Assembly: GCF_036703385.1 (NCBI RefSeq)
Contig: NZ_DATNPA010000569.1
Span: 1-6,871 of the forward strand
Length of the DNA stretch: 6,871 nucleotides
From: Allocoleopsis sp036703385
GTDB taxonomy: Bacteria; Cyanobacteriota; Cyanobacteriia; Cyanobacteriales; Coleofasciculaceae
Direction: 5' to 3'
The notes under the pieces are model-generated. The model did no database searches and had not been told where the DNA came from. It saw nothing but the letters and a program-made list of their open reading frames with translations. Below, piece after piece: positions 1-6,657 of this stretch. Each line of letters starts with the position of its first letter. The first letter of the stretch is position 1. The translations under genes and the position numbers were made by a program.

Positions 1-100
1 GACCCCGATGCCCCCCAAACCCCCCACTGGGGGACGTTAGCGAAGCGGGGCGCGTAGCGCACAACGCTTCCCCCAGACCCCCTCCGTAAGGGTTGATAGG
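1..100. repeat. C/G-run inverted-repeat element upstream of the metal ATPase
   Basis: The stretch opens with C6-AAA-C6 (11-25), followed by G5 (29-33), and ends with C5-AGA-C5 (70-82). GGGGGA (29-34) plus CGTT (35-38) can pair with AACG (63-66) plus TCCCCC (69-74), leaving a 2-nt bulge. An alternative 6-bp pairing is GAAGCG (42-47) with CGCTTC (65-70). A small hairpin GCGC-GTA-GCGC (50-60) sits inside. No ORF of note covers it. The design, with homopolymer runs around a structured core, matches dispersed intergenic repeats I recall from cyanobacterial genomes; family membership is inferred from memory. Its left end may lie before the window. Confidence 0.55.
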
Positions 101-166
101 TGAGGTATGAGAGTTCTTAAGTCAGTGAGTTACTCCAACCCCAGCGCCAAGGTTTAGGGTGAAAGA

Positions 167-2140
167 GTGCTTTATATCTACTCATACCCGATGGCTCAAC
201 CATCTTTGTTTACCCCTCGCCTGACTCAACTCCTCAAACAACATCCTGATGCTGTAGCGGCTGCGATTTGCGGAATCCTTGTCATTCTAGGTTGGCTGGC
301 ACTCCACCTCCACTGGGTTGGGTTAGCTTTGCTGATTTTACCCACCGCTTATGTCATTGGTGGTTACGAGAGTGCCCGCGAAGGGCTCACCACCCTATTT
401 AAAGAAAAACAGCTTGATGTTGACCTACTAATGATTGTTGCTGCATTGGGGGCAGCAGGATTGGGATTATGGCGTCAGGAATATTACTTAATTGTCGATG
501 GAGCTGTTCTTATCCTGATCTTTGCCATTAGTGGCGCATTGGAAGGTTACGCGATGCAACGTACAGAACGAGACATCCGTAGCTTGATGAGTTTGACACC
601 CGATACAGCGCGAGTCATCTGGCAGGGTGAAGAACAGGACATTGCGATCGCTAAGCTGCAAGTGGGTGATAGGGTACTCGTTAAGCCAGGAGAACTAATT
701 CCTACAGATGCCATCATCACCGAGGGCTACAGCACTTTAAATGAAGCATCGATTACTGGAGAGTCTTTGCCTGTGGAGAAGACGGTAGGCGATGAGGTCT
801 TTGCGGGCACGATGAACGGCAATGGTGCTTTAAAACTAAAGGTGCATCAACCCCCAGAAAGTAGCCTGATTCAGCGGGTGATTCAGCTGGTAAAGCAAGC
901 ACAAACGGAGGCACCACCGTCTCAATTATTCATCGAACGCTTTGAGCGGGGTTATGCTCAGCTCATTGTGATGGCAGGACTCTTGCTAGCCATTCTGCCA
1001 CCGTTTTTACTGGCTTGGGATTGGGAAACCACCATTTATCGGGCGCTGATTTTTCTAGTTGTGGCGTCCCCTTGCGCCTTAATGGCTTCCATTATGCCGA
1101 CACTCCTATCCGGAATTGCCAATGGGGCGCGGCAGGGTATTTTGTTTAAGACGGGTGCCCAGTTGGAATTGATTGGGCGAGTCAAAGCGATCGCATTTGA
1201 CAAAACAGGTACACTGACAACGGGTAAGCTCCAAGTGGTACAAATTATCCCAGCCGCAGGGCGATCGCAACAGCAAGTCTTGCAAATTGCCGCTGCATTA
1301 GAATCCTTATCCGAGCATCCCATCGGGGGAGCTATTGTACAAGCCGCCCAGCAGCAACAGGTAGAATTACCAACCGTAACCCATGCTCAAGCGGAAATTG
1401 GTCAAGGTATCAGCGGTGAAGTTGAGGGACAACGGGTTTTAGTTGGTAAAGCCGCCTTTGTACAAAAGGCGTTGAAGGTTAGCCAGTTGCAAGTTGCAGG
1501 TTATCAGGACAAGCTTCAAGCTTCAACCGCCAAACTCGAAGCGGGAGGTAAAACAGTCGTCTGGGTGAGTTATGCTGAGGAGCTGCTGGGAATTATTGCG
1601 ATCGCAGACACTCTACGACCTACCGCCACTACCATAGTTAAGCACCTGAAGCAGTTAGGAATTGAACAGATTGTGATGCTCACCGGTGACAATCAACGTA
1701 CAGCCCAGAGTGTTGCCCAAGAATTAGGTATTGACCAAGTTTATGCTGAACTTCTACCCGAAGATAAAGTCAGTGTGATTCGGCAATTACAAAAGCAATA
1801 TCACGCGATCGCTATGGTAGGAGATGGCATCAACGACGCTCCAGCCTTGGCTCAGGCGTCGGTAGGTGTGGCGATGGGAGCAGCCGGTAGTGATGTGGCT
1901 TTAGAAACGGCTGATATTATCTTAATGGCAGACCGTTTGGAAAAACTCGAACAAGCGATTCGCTTGGGACGACGTTCTCAGACAATTGTCAAGCAAAATA
2001 TTACCTTTGCTCTAAGCTTCATTGTCTTGCTACTGGTTACTAACTTTTTGGGCCATATCACCATGCCTCTCGGTGTGATTGGACATGAAGGGTCTACAGT
2101 TCTTGTCACGCTCAATGGTTTGCGGTTGCTGAGAAATTAA
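167..2140 (+). CDS. P1B-type heavy-metal ATPase, probably P1B-4 (Co2+-type) exporter
   Basis: An integral membrane pump that should use ATP to move a divalent metal ion across the membrane. At 657 aa it has the complete P-type core: actuator TGES (197-200), phosphorylation site DKTGTLTT with D345, the HP dipeptide of P1B N-domains (384-385) followed by GQGISG (412-417), TGDN (506-509) and hinge GDGINDAP (552-559). Hydrophobic segments lie near 31-66, 86-125, 264-313 and 611-655. The metal-site motif is SPC (301-303), not the CPC of copper and zinc pumps, and the last helix has HEGST (640-644). SPC with HEG(G/S)T is the signature of the P1B-4 group, which includes cobalt exporter CoaT of Synechocystis; cobalt is therefore the best guess, but zinc, iron or nickel are possible. 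There is no N-terminal HMA (CxxC) domain, as usual for that group. The start is uncertain: GTG 167 has a weak AGGG 7 nt upstream, while ATG 191 (protein from MAQPSLF, 649 aa) has no visible Shine-Dalgarno. Five of the window's eight HIP1 sites lie in this gene. Confidence 0.93.
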   Translation: MLYIYSYPMAQPSLFTPRLTQLLKQHPDAVAAAICGILVILGWLALHLHWVGLALLILPTAYVIGGYESAREGLTTLFKEKQLDVDLLMIVAALGAAGLGLWRQEYYLIVDGAVLILIFAISGALEGYAMQRTERDIRSLMSLTPDTARVIWQGEEQDIAIAKLQVGDRVLVKPGELIPTDAIITEGYSTLNEASITGESLPVEKTVGDEVFAGTMNGNGALKLKVHQPPESSLIQRVIQLVKQAQTEAPPSQLFIERFERGYAQLIVMAGLLLAILPPFLLAWDWETTIYRALIFLVVASPCALMASIMPTLLSGIANGARQGILFKTGAQLELIGRVKAIAFDKTGTLTTGKLQVVQIIPAAGRSQQQVLQIAAALESLSEHPIGGAIVQAAQQQQVELPTVTHAQAEIGQGISGEVEGQRVLVGKAAFVQKALKVSQLQVAGYQDKLQASTAKLEAGGKTVVWVSYAEELLGIIAIADTLRPTATTIVKHLKQLGIEQIVMLTGDNQRTAQSVAQELGIDQVYAELLPEDKVSVIRQLQKQYHAIAMVGDGINDAPALAQASVGVAMGAAGSDVALETADIILMADRLEKLEQAIRLGRRSQTIVKQNITFALSFIVLLLVTNFLGHITMPLGVIGHEGSTVLVTLNGLRLLRN

Positions 2141-2209
2141 TCGCGTCAGGTAGATTGTTTCAAATCGGGTGCAATATCATCTCCGGTTAATCACCCCTAA
2201 TAAAATCTT

Positions 2210-2268
2210 GTTCGTAGTAGGCGCTAAATTGTGCGCCTGCAAAGAGGACTCAAGTCTCCACTACAAAC
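2210..2268. repeat. Imperfect inverted-repeat element (GTTCGTAGTAG...CCACTACAAAC)
   Basis: The outer arms GTTCGTAGTAG (2210-2220) and CCACTACAAAC (2258-2268) pair at 9 of 11 positions. Inside are two smaller hairpins: GGCGC (2220-2224) with GCGCC (2233-2237), loop 8 nt, and GACT with AGTC around 2247-2256. Together this can fold as a cruciform or three-way junction. Elements starting TTCGTAGTAG and ending CACTACAAAC are, from memory, common dispersed repeats in cyanobacterial intergenic DNA; a genome-wide search would settle it. It could be a small non-autonomous mobile element or a transcript-processing structure. Confidence 0.55.
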
Positions 2269-2357
2269 TCTCCACATCTTATGGTGCGATCGCTCCGCAA
2301 AACAGAGCTTTGCTCATTCTTGACAAATTGAGACAATTGGGAAGTTATGCTAACCCA

Positions 2358-2375
2358 GTATTAAACAATTAATAC
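2358..2375. repeat. Perfect AT-rich palindrome, candidate operator
   Basis: GTATTAAACAATTAATAC has perfect 7-bp arms around a 4-nt centre. It ends 5 bp before a TTGACA box (2381-2386). The position suits a regulator-binding site for the kinase gene. It is a poor terminator stem: all but two pairs are A-T, and the T8 run only starts 17 nt beyond it. Confidence 0.35.
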
Positions 2376-2380
2376 AATAC

Positions 2381-2386
2381 TTGACA
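2381..2386 (+). promoter_or_regulatory. Candidate -35 box (TTGACA) for the kinase operon
   Basis: The box is a perfect sigma-70-type -35 hexamer, about 100 bp upstream of the kinase start and just downstream of the palindrome. No good -10 box lies at the expected distance; the nearest candidate is TAACCC at 2402-2407, with a short 15-bp spacing. A second TTGACA at 2320-2325 also lacks a good -10 partner. If real, the promoter probably depends on an activator. Confidence 0.2.
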
Positions 2387-2404
2387 AAACCATTTTTTTT
2401 CTAA

Positions 2405-2422
2405 CCCATCACCAAGGGGGGG
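2405..2422. repeat. G7-run intergenic repeat copy
   Basis: CCC, then ATC, then ACCAAGGGGGGG. The 12-mer ACCAAGGGGGGG (2411-2422) recurs exactly at 5424-5435 inside the double-NTPase gene, and both are preceded nearby by CCC. It appears to be a shorter or decayed copy of the same cyanobacterial repeat family. It lies between the candidate promoter and the leader-ORF ribosome site, so it would be part of the 5' leader transcript. Confidence 0.5.
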
Positions 2423-2435
2423 TGTGGAGGAACTC

Positions 2436-2483
2436 GTGATTTACTGGACAATCGCTTATCGTGTCAATCGTGAAGAACCCTGA
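2436..2483 (+). CDS. Candidate 15-codon leader ORF coupled to the kinase start
   Basis: A GGAGG ribosome site (2426-2430) sits 5 nt before GTG 2436. The ORF encodes MIYWTIAYRVNREEP, and its TGA (2481-2483) overlaps the kinase ATG (2483-2485) by one base. The kinase start itself has only a weak GAAGAA upstream, and a TGA in its own frame at 2471-2473 rules out an earlier kinase start. This layout is typical of translational coupling, where ribosomes finishing the leader reinitiate on the kinase. The peptide has no recognisable family and no run of one amino acid that would suggest attenuation. It could also be chance: GGAGG may act on the kinase directly only with difficulty, being 52 nt away. 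Confidence 0.4.
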   Translation: MIYWTIAYRVNREEP

Positions 2484-4384
2484 TGGAAACAACACTGGCG
2501 GGTCACTATCAAATCATCCGACATCTAGGCGGCGGTGGATTTGGTCAGACATTTCTGGCGAAAGACACCCATTTACCCGGCGCACCCCTATGTGTCGTTA
2601 AGCAACTCAAGCCCAAATCGACCGATAAAGCCACGTTAGAAATGGCAAAACGCTTATTTGATCGCGAAGCTCAGACCTTATACCGCTTGGGCGATCATGA
2701 CCAGCTTCCCCGCTTGTTAGCTCACTTTGAACAAAATGATGAGTTTTATTTGGTTCAGGAATATATCGAGGGTCAGCCTTTAGACCGAGAACTCGCTGAA
2801 CGCAAGAAATTGGGCGAAGCCTCTGTCGTACCCCTTTTGCAGGATATTTTGCAGGTGCTAGTCTTTGTCCATCAGCAAAATGTCATCCACCGCGACATCA
2901 AACCAGCAAACTTAATCAGGCGCAGTAGAGATGGCAAGATTGTTCTCATAGACTTTGGAGCCGTTAAAGAAGTGAGCGCCCAAGCCAGGACTACCTTGGG
3001 ACAAACGAGCTTAACCATTGTCATCGGCTCTCCCGGCTATATGCCTAGTGAACAAGTCGCCGGGAGACCCCACTTCAGTAGCGATATCTTCGCGGTTGGG
3101 ATGGTTTGTCTTCAAGCTTTAACTGGGATGAATCCTAGAGAGTTGCCTCATGATTCGCTTACAGGTGAGTTCAGTTGTGCATTATTCAAAAACCTAGCTC
3201 CCGTTAGCCCTGGTTTCGCCGCTATTTTAGATAAGATGGTGCGCTATGATTATCGTCAGCGCTACCAGAGTGCCATAGAAGCCTTGCAAGCACTAGAGCA
3301 ACTTCTCCATCAAGCGCCTGGGCAGGCAGAATCAACTATCCTCTGGCAGCCTCTTCCACCTCCAGCATTAGACGAACCAGAGGGTCAAGTGGGTTTGGAA
3401 TCTGGCTTTTATGTGGAGCGTCCACCTATTGAAGCGGACTGTTACGAAGCCATTATCAAGCCAGGGGCATTAATTCGGGTAAAAGCGCCTCGGCAGATGG
3501 GTAAAACGTCCCTAATGAGCCGAATTCTTGCTCGCGCTAACGAGCAGGGTTATCATACAGCCTCGTTAAACTTTCAATCTGCGGATGCCGAGTTCCTCAC
3601 TAATTTAGATCAATTTTTGCAGTGGTTCTGTGCCAGCATTTCTTGGGAATTGAACCGAGAAGAGAAGCTAGATACTTATTGGAAGGGTATTCTGGGCAGT
3701 AAGAATAAGTGTACAAATTACTTTCAAAGATACCTGTTATCTGAGCTGACCAGTCCAATGGTTTTAGGTTTAGATGAAGTCGATCAGATTTTCCAGCATC
3801 CTGATATTGCCACCGACTTTTTTGGATTGCTTAGAGCATGGCATGAGCGAGGCAAGAATGAGGCAGTCTGGCAAAAGCTCAGGTTGGTTATTGTCCATTC
3901 TAAGGAAGTTTATATTCCTCTGAATATCAATCAATCCCCGTTTAATGTCGGATTGCCGATTGAGTTGCCAGAGTTGAATCAGGAGCAAGTCGAGGATTTA
4001 GTCAAGCGGCATGGATTAGATTTCTCAGCCAACCAACTTGATCGCCTGATGGCAATGGTAGGCGGACATCCTTATCTGGTGCGGGTGGCGCTCTATCAGA
4101 TTGCACGGGGAAGAATGACCCTAGAGCAATTGTTGCAAGTGGCTCCTACGGAAGAAGGGCCTTATTATGACCATCTTCGCCGTCATCTTTTGAATTTAGA
4201 CGAAAATACGGAGCTAGTGGCAGCCGTTAAACAAGTGGTTGCGGCGGATACTGCGATCGAAATTAGGACAGCAGAAGCATTTAAATTGCGCAGTATGGGG
4301 TTAGTTAAGTTTCAGGGGAATGCAGTGATGCCATTGTGTGATTTGTATCGGCTCTATTTTCGCGATCGCTTAGCATCTTTGTAA
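2483..4384 (+). CDS. Ser/Thr protein kinase fused to AAA-like NTPase module
   Basis: A predicted cytoplasmic two-part signalling protein of 633 aa with no membrane segment or signal peptide. Residues 9-275 are a Hanks-type kinase with all key residues: glycine loop GGGGFGQT (16-23), ATP lysine K40, helix-C glutamate E62, HRDIKPAN (136-143, catalytic D138), DFG (157-159), an activation segment ending GYMPSEQ (185-191) in place of the usual APE, and D201 in SSDIFAVG. A proline-rich linker (about 276-298) leads to an AAA-like (AAA_35 type) module: P-loop APRQMGKT (335-342), Walker B VLGLDEVD (427-434), SPFNVG (485-490), GGHPYLV (527-533) and a C-terminal helical part ending LYRLYF. That module matches residues 383-722 of the next gene's product along its length. 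The ATG at 2483 is the only sensible start, given an in-frame stop at 2471. The next gene follows after 60 bp, so an operon is likely. Substrate and signal are unknown; active kinase and active NTPase are inferred from intact motifs. Confidence 0.9.
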   Translation: METTLAGHYQIIRHLGGGGFGQTFLAKDTHLPGAPLCVVKQLKPKSTDKATLEMAKRLFDREAQTLYRLGDHDQLPRLLAHFEQNDEFYLVQEYIEGQPLDRELAERKKLGEASVVPLLQDILQVLVFVHQQNVIHRDIKPANLIRRSRDGKIVLIDFGAVKEVSAQARTTLGQTSLTIVIGSPGYMPSEQVAGRPHFSSDIFAVGMVCLQALTGMNPRELPHDSLTGEFSCALFKNLAPVSPGFAAILDKMVRYDYRQRYQSAIEALQALEQLLHQAPGQAESTILWQPLPPPALDEPEGQVGLESGFYVERPPIEADCYEAIIKPGALIRVKAPRQMGKTSLMSRILARANEQGYHTASLNFQSADAEFLTNLDQFLQWFCASISWELNREEKLDTYWKGILGSKNKCTNYFQRYLLSELTSPMVLGLDEVDQIFQHPDIATDFFGLLRAWHERGKNEAVWQKLRLVIVHSKEVYIPLNINQSPFNVGLPIELPELNQEQVEDLVKRHGLDFSANQLDRLMAMVGGHPYLVRVALYQIARGRMTLEQLLQVAPTEEGPYYDHLRRHLLNLDENTELVAAVKQVVAADTAIEIRTAEAFKLRSMGLVKFQGNAVMPLCDLYRLYFRDRLASL

Positions 4385-4444
4385 GGAGAATCGACTATAA
4401 AAAGAATGGCGTTAGGCTGATCGATTGGGGAATTAGAAACTGCC

Positions 4445-6613
4445 ATGAATCTACGACAAAACTCAGACTACCAGTATCAAGTTGGGGGAAGTTTACCCGT
4501 TGATGCTCCCACTTACGTTGTACGGAAGGGAGATACTCACCTCTATGACGCTTTGAGAGCGGGTGAATTTTGTTATGTCCTCAACTCCCGCCAGATGGGG
4601 AAATCCAGCTTGCGGGTACGAACGATGAAGCGGTTGCAAGCTGAGGGAATTATTTGTGCTGCGATCGATATAACTGCCATTGGTACCTGGGATATCACTC
4701 CAGAACAATGGTATGCAGGCATGGTTGATAGCATTGTTAGTAGTTTAGACCTCTATACAACGTTTGATTTAGAAAGCTGGTGGCTTGAACACAATATTCT
4801 TTCCTATGTACAACGATTCAACAAGTTCATTGAAACAGTTTTACTGAAGTGTAATTACCAAAATATTGTAATTTTTATAGACGAAATCGATAGTATTCTC
4901 AGCTTGAATTTCACGGTTGATGATTTTTTTGCCTTAATTCGTGCTTTCTATGACCAGCGGGGCAATAATCCAGATTACCGAAGGTTAACGTTTGCTTTGC
5001 TTGGGGTAGCAACGCCTTCGGATTTAATTCAAGACAAGCAGCGTACTCCCTTCAATATTGGTCGCGCTGTTGAAGTCATGGGTTTTCAGTTACAGGAAGC
5101 TCAACCATTAACTCTAGGATTGGCAAAAAAAGCAAAGCTACCCCAGAGGGTGATGCAAGCGGTATTGGACTGGACAGGGGGACAGCCTTTTCTGACGCAA
5201 AAAATTTGCCAGCTTATCCTAAATTCTGAGTCTTCAATCTCAGAAGGAACTGAGGCGGAATGGGTAGAAGAGTTGGTGCGATCGCACATCATCTCTCACT
5301 GGGAATCTCAAGATGAACCGGAGCATTTGCGGACGATATATAATCGTATTCTTTACAGTCAGCGCAAAGACCAATTGCTTCAGCTCTATCGGCAAATTTT
5401 GCAAGCTTCCTTCGCCCACCCTTACCAAGGGGGGGATGGGGGGGTAAAAGCCACTAACGAACCGGAACAAATGGAATTGCGACTTACGGGGTTAGTGGTC
5501 AAACAACAGGGTAAATTAAAAGTTTATAACCGCATTTATGCCTCGGTTTTTGACCAGAGTTGGGTTGATAGCCAGTTGCCCCTACCTTCGACATTTGATG
5601 AACCGGAGGGTCAAGTACCGTTAGATTCTCCTTTTTATGTGGAGCGTTCCTCCATTGAGTCTAACTGTTATGAGACAGTATTGAAGTATGGTTCCCTACT
5701 GCGGATTAAAGCGCCCAAGTTGATGGGTAAAACCTCTCTGCTAAGTAGAATTTTTGATGTTGCCGCCAAGCATGGTAATCGTACAGTAGAGTTGAACTTG
5801 CTGCTAGCCAATAACGCGGTTTTAACTGACCTGGATAAATTCTTACGCTGGTTTTGTGCTAGCGTGGGGCGGCAACTGAAGCTAGAGAATCAGCTGGATG
5901 ATTATTGGGATACGGAGCTTCTGAGTAGCAATTCTAATTGCACGGCTTATTTTGAAGAGTATCTGTTACCTCAAATCAACTCTCCGTTAGTTTTAGGTTT
6001 GGATGAAGTTGACCGGATTTTCTCCTATGTTGAAATTGCGCCTGACTTTTTTGGTTTGTTGCGACTCTGGCATGAGAAAGCAAAAAATCTCGATATTTGG
6101 AAACGATTGCGGTTGGTGGTAGTACATTCTACTGAAGATTATGGGCGATTAGACATCAATCAATCGCCGTTTAATGTGGGGGTACCCGTGGAATTGCCAG
6201 AGTTTACCGCGCAGCAGGTACAGGATTTTGCTGAGCGTTATGGACTGAATGGGAACAATACTCAGATAGGGGGGGAAGGCTTTGCGCCTTTACTAGCAAT
6301 GGTAGGTGGACATCCCTATCTGGTACAGCAGGCACTCTATCAGCTTCGGTATCAGGATGTTACGCTAGAACAACTATTGTATGACGATCCTACAGAAGCT
6401 GGAATTTATCGCAATCATTTGCGGCATTACTCGGAAAATCTGCAAAAAAATCCGGAACTCGCTGAAGCATTCAAAAAGGTTGTGAAATCATCGGAACCCA
6501 TAGAGTTAGAGCGGCGATATAGCTATAAATTACACAGTATGGGACTGGTGAAACGGCAAGGCGATAAAGTGATGCCTAGTTGCGATTTGTATAGACAGTA
6601 TTTCAGCAAATAA
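4445..6613 (+). CDS. Protein with two tandem AAA-like (AAA_35 type) NTPase modules
   Basis: A predicted cytoplasmic protein of 722 aa built from two NTPase modules. Module 1 (about 9-375) starts YQVGGSLPVDAPTYVVRKGD, has P-loop NSRQMGKSS (47-55) and Walker B IVIFIDEID (141-149), then TPFNIG (201-206), GGQPFL (245-250) and a winged-helix-like end RLTGLVVKQQGK...YNRIYASVF. Module 2 (about 383-722) has P-loop APKLMGKT (423-430), Walker B VLGLDEVD (516-523), SPFNVG (574-579) and GGHPYLV (621-627), and closely resembles the module of the upstream kinase fusion. The family is often fused to WD40 or other repeats; here the partner is a second NTPase module. Its biochemical role is not established; a nucleotide-switched scaffold or STAND-like sensor is inference. 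Odd points: an intergenic repeat read in frame at residues about 322-335, and a second G7 tract (6269-6275) in a loop about 5 residues longer than in the paralogue. An in-frame TGA at 4418 fixes the start at or after 4421; ATG 4445 has only a weak GGGGAA 12 nt upstream. Confidence 0.88.
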   Translation: MNLRQNSDYQYQVGGSLPVDAPTYVVRKGDTHLYDALRAGEFCYVLNSRQMGKSSLRVRTMKRLQAEGIICAAIDITAIGTWDITPEQWYAGMVDSIVSSLDLYTTFDLESWWLEHNILSYVQRFNKFIETVLLKCNYQNIVIFIDEIDSILSLNFTVDDFFALIRAFYDQRGNNPDYRRLTFALLGVATPSDLIQDKQRTPFNIGRAVEVMGFQLQEAQPLTLGLAKKAKLPQRVMQAVLDWTGGQPFLTQKICQLILNSESSISEGTEAEWVEELVRSHIISHWESQDEPEHLRTIYNRILYSQRKDQLLQLYRQILQASFAHPYQGGDGGVKATNEPEQMELRLTGLVVKQQGKLKVYNRIYASVFDQSWVDSQLPLPSTFDEPEGQVPLDSPFYVERSSIESNCYETVLKYGSLLRIKAPKLMGKTSLLSRIFDVAAKHGNRTVELNLLLANNAVLTDLDKFLRWFCASVGRQLKLENQLDDYWDTELLSSNSNCTAYFEEYLLPQINSPLVLGLDEVDRIFSYVEIAPDFFGLLRLWHEKAKNLDIWKRLRLVVVHSTEDYGRLDINQSPFNVGVPVELPEFTAQQVQDFAERYGLNGNNTQIGGEGFAPLLAMVGGHPYLVQQALYQLRYQDVTLEQLLYDDPTEAGIYRNHLRHYSENLQKNPELAEAFKKVVKSSEPIELERRYSYKLHSMGLVKRQGDKVMPSCDLYRQYFSK
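5409..5450. repeat. G-run intergenic-type repeat inserted in frame inside the double-NTPase gene
   Basis: CCCACCCTTACCAAGGG can fold as a hairpin: CCCTT (5419-5423) with AAGGG (5427-5431) around ACC, extended by CCC (5415-5417) with GGG (5433-5435) across one A-G mismatch. It continues as G7 (5429-5435), AT, G7 (5438-5444). It shares the exact 12-mer ACCAAGGGGGGG with the intergenic copy at 2411-2422. It is translated as AHPYQGGDGGVK (about residues 323-335), a glycine-rich loop between a helix (LLQLYRQILQ) and the conserved EQMELRLTGLVV segment of module 1. The frame stays open, so the protein seems to tolerate it. Confidence 0.6.
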
Positions 6614-6642
6614 ATTGCTCCAAAATTGTGAATAGCCTTGCT

Positions 6643-6648
6643 GGAGGA
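6643..6648 (+). promoter_or_regulatory. Strong Shine-Dalgarno for the nucleotidyltransferase
   Basis: GGAGGA lies 9 nt before ATG 6658, and fixes that start. It is much stronger than the sites of the two NTPase genes, suggesting that this gene is translated independently. CTCCA (6618-6622) could pair with TGGAG (6642-6646) and partly mask the site, but the 5-bp stem with a 19-nt loop is weak evidence. Confidence 0.6.
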
Positions 6649-6657
6649 AGTTAGCTC

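Larger units (their letters stand above)
2141..2482. other. 342-bp intergenic region between ATPase and kinase
   Basis: No convincing conventional gene is seen. From left to right it holds a degenerate inverted-repeat element (2210-2268), a HIP1 site (2286-2293), a perfect AT-rich palindrome (2358-2375), a TTGACA box (2381-2386), a T8 run (2393-2400), a G7 repeat copy (2405-2422) and a candidate leader ORF running into the kinase start (2436-2483). No clear rho-independent terminator for the ATPase is visible: GGGTG (2167-2171) can pair with a later CACCC, but the loop is about 20 nt and no T-run follows. Confidence 0.6.

Noticed and set aside
137..160. AACC/GGTT and ACCC/GGGT half-sites before the ATPase as a MerR/CoaR-type operator
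   Set aside because: The arms are only 4 bp, the spacing is not diagnostic and no promoter hexamers flank them.
2169..2372. 67-codon ORF with GTG start in the gap after the ATPase
   Set aside because: No ribosome site, no recognisable protein features, and about a third of it is the inverted-repeat element; its open frame looks accidental.
2393..2400. T8 run as a rho-independent terminator
   Set aside because: There is no GC-rich stem directly before it; the nearest palindrome is AT-rich and 17 nt away.
4396..4401. TATAAA as a -10 box for a separate promoter of the double-NTPase gene
   Set aside because: No -35-like hexamer at the right distance; co-transcription with the kinase gene is simpler.
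4406..4420. ATG GCG TTA GGC TGA micro-ORF after AAGGAG between the two NTPase genes
   Set aside because: Only four codons, with the stop 24 nt before the next ATG, so it gives no coupling overlap; probably chance.
5240..5470. Minus-strand ORF opposite the double-NTPase gene
   Set aside because: It is the antisense of a well-supported coding region; its proline-rich part is just the G-run repeat read backwards.
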